DNA of 12,211 nt, taken from Methanimicrococcus sp. (GTDB taxonomy: Archaea; Halobacteriota; Methanosarcinia; Methanosarcinales; Methanosarcinaceae). This document shows positions 11,794 through 12,211 of this stretch, one piece after another. The DNA lies in contig WRDC01000041.1 of the NCBI GenBank assembly GCA_009783635.1, positions 1-12,211 on the forward strand, written 5' to 3'. Within the stretch, counting starts at the first letter, position 1; each line of letters opens with the position of its first letter. The notes under the pieces were generated by a model. That model was not told the origin of the DNA. It made no database searches and saw nothing but the letters and a program-made list of their open reading frames with translations. The position numbers and the translations under genes were made by a program.

Positions 11794-12211
11794 CCCGAAA
11801 AGAAACGGTCCGGAAAGAAACGACCCGAAACGAAACGACCCGAAACGAAATGGTCCGGAAAGAAATGACTCGAAAAGAACATTTTCTGACGACGCCGGCA
11901 ACGGATGCAGATGTGACGGCAATCCATGCCGGAGACACTGTTTATCTGTCGGGAATCATTTACACAGCCCGCGATGAAGCGCATCTCAGAATTTTGGAAT
12001 ATGATCATGAAAAAAAGCCGCTGCCTTTCGATTTGAAAGGGGCGGCGGTTTTCCACTGCGGGCCGGTCATGGAGAGAGCGGGAAGCGGGTGGAGAGCCGT
12101 TGCGGCCGGTCCGACAACCAGTGACCGGATGACAAAAATGACGCCGGCCGTATTAAAAAATCATAATATCAAAGCGCTGATCGGAAAAGGCGGCATGGAC
12201 AATCTTTCAAA
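11790..12211 (+). CDS. Class I fumarate hydratase, beta subunit (3' end outside window)
   Basis: This is the C-terminal half of the two-subunit fumarase, open to the window edge (140 codons seen). AGDTVYLSGIIYTARDEAHLRILE, PLPFDLKGAAVFHCGP, AAGPTTSDRM and ALIGKGGM are characteristic of the family. The ATG at 11790 overlaps the alpha stop codon (ATGA) and follows GGAGGTGA (11776-11783), the strongest ribosome binding site in the window, so the subunits are translationally coupled. Residues 2-31 come from six 15-nt repeats of the pattern (T/V)R(K/N)E(T/M). Ordinary beta subunits begin close to the HFLTTP segment here (residue 31 onward). An internal ATG at 11865 would give such a normal start, but it lacks a good binding site. 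The L-tartrate dehydratase beta subunit is the alternative. Confidence 0.9.
   Translation, partial: MTRKETVRKETTRNETTRNEMVRKEMTRKEHFLTTPATDADVTAIHAGDTVYLSGIIYTARDEAHLRILEYDHEKKPLPFDLKGAAVFHCGPVMERAGSGWRAVAAGPTTSDRMTKMTPAVLKNHNIKALIGKGGMDNLS
11793..11882 (+). repeat. 15-nt tandem repeat, six units, within the beta subunit start
   Basis: Six contiguous 15-base units follow the ATG directly, with consensus ACCCGAAAMGAAACG and a GTCCGG variant in units 2 and 5. The sixth is partly decayed. Each unit encodes five residues, strongly charged (Arg, Lys, Glu). Confidence 0.93.

Overview
The window looks like chromosomal DNA of a hydrogenotrophic methanogenic archaeon. The evidence is a complete F420-reducing hydrogenase operon in the order frhA-frhD-frhG-frhB, archaeal TATA boxes, GGTGA-type ribosome binding sites, oligo-T terminators and TTG starts. 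The frh proteins and a Thermoanaerobacter-type NADP secondary alcohol dehydrogenase together fit the Methanomicrobiales, with Methanocorpusculum and its relatives as my first guess. That placement rests on remembered family features, not on a search.

Layout. Positions 1-1704 (+) hold three tandem AT-rich paralogues of an unrecognised small membrane protein; the first is cut by the window edge. A DUF169 gene (1765-2466, -) converges on them. A 424-base divergent spacer carries the frh promoter and a structured leader. frhADGB spans 2891-6399 and ends at a hairpin terminator. Next come a membrane protein (6600-7862) that combines a PH-like domain, a two-helix membrane hairpin and a nuclease-fold-like C-terminus lacking the usual catalytic lysine; a 427-base spacer containing an in-frame degenerate copy of that gene's tail; and the alcohol dehydrogenase (8290-9345). 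A ten-repeat TPR protein (9531-10676, -) converges on the dehydrogenase. Finally, a class I Fe-S fumarate hydratase alpha/beta pair runs from 10852 off the right edge; its beta gene is incomplete.

How the genes fit together. Frh uses H2 to reduce F420, the hydride carrier of methanogenesis, and FrhD matures its large subunit. The alcohol dehydrogenase can oxidise 2-propanol to acetone with NADP+. It could feed F420 through an F420H2:NADP oxidoreductase, but no such gene is in the window. Fumarase belongs to the partial TCA cycle used for biosynthesis. The other genes are of unknown role.

The most unusual property of the window is the number of short tandem repeats at gene boundaries. Seven 9-nt units directly follow the start codon of the fumarase alpha gene and six 15-nt units follow that of the beta gene. 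Five 13-nt units begin at the TPR stop codon. Two-copy repeats of 13, 14 and 17 nt lie in leaders, and a degenerate tail copy lies 66 nt downstream of the original. All repeats inside coding sequence have units divisible by three; the short-unit repeats outside it do not.
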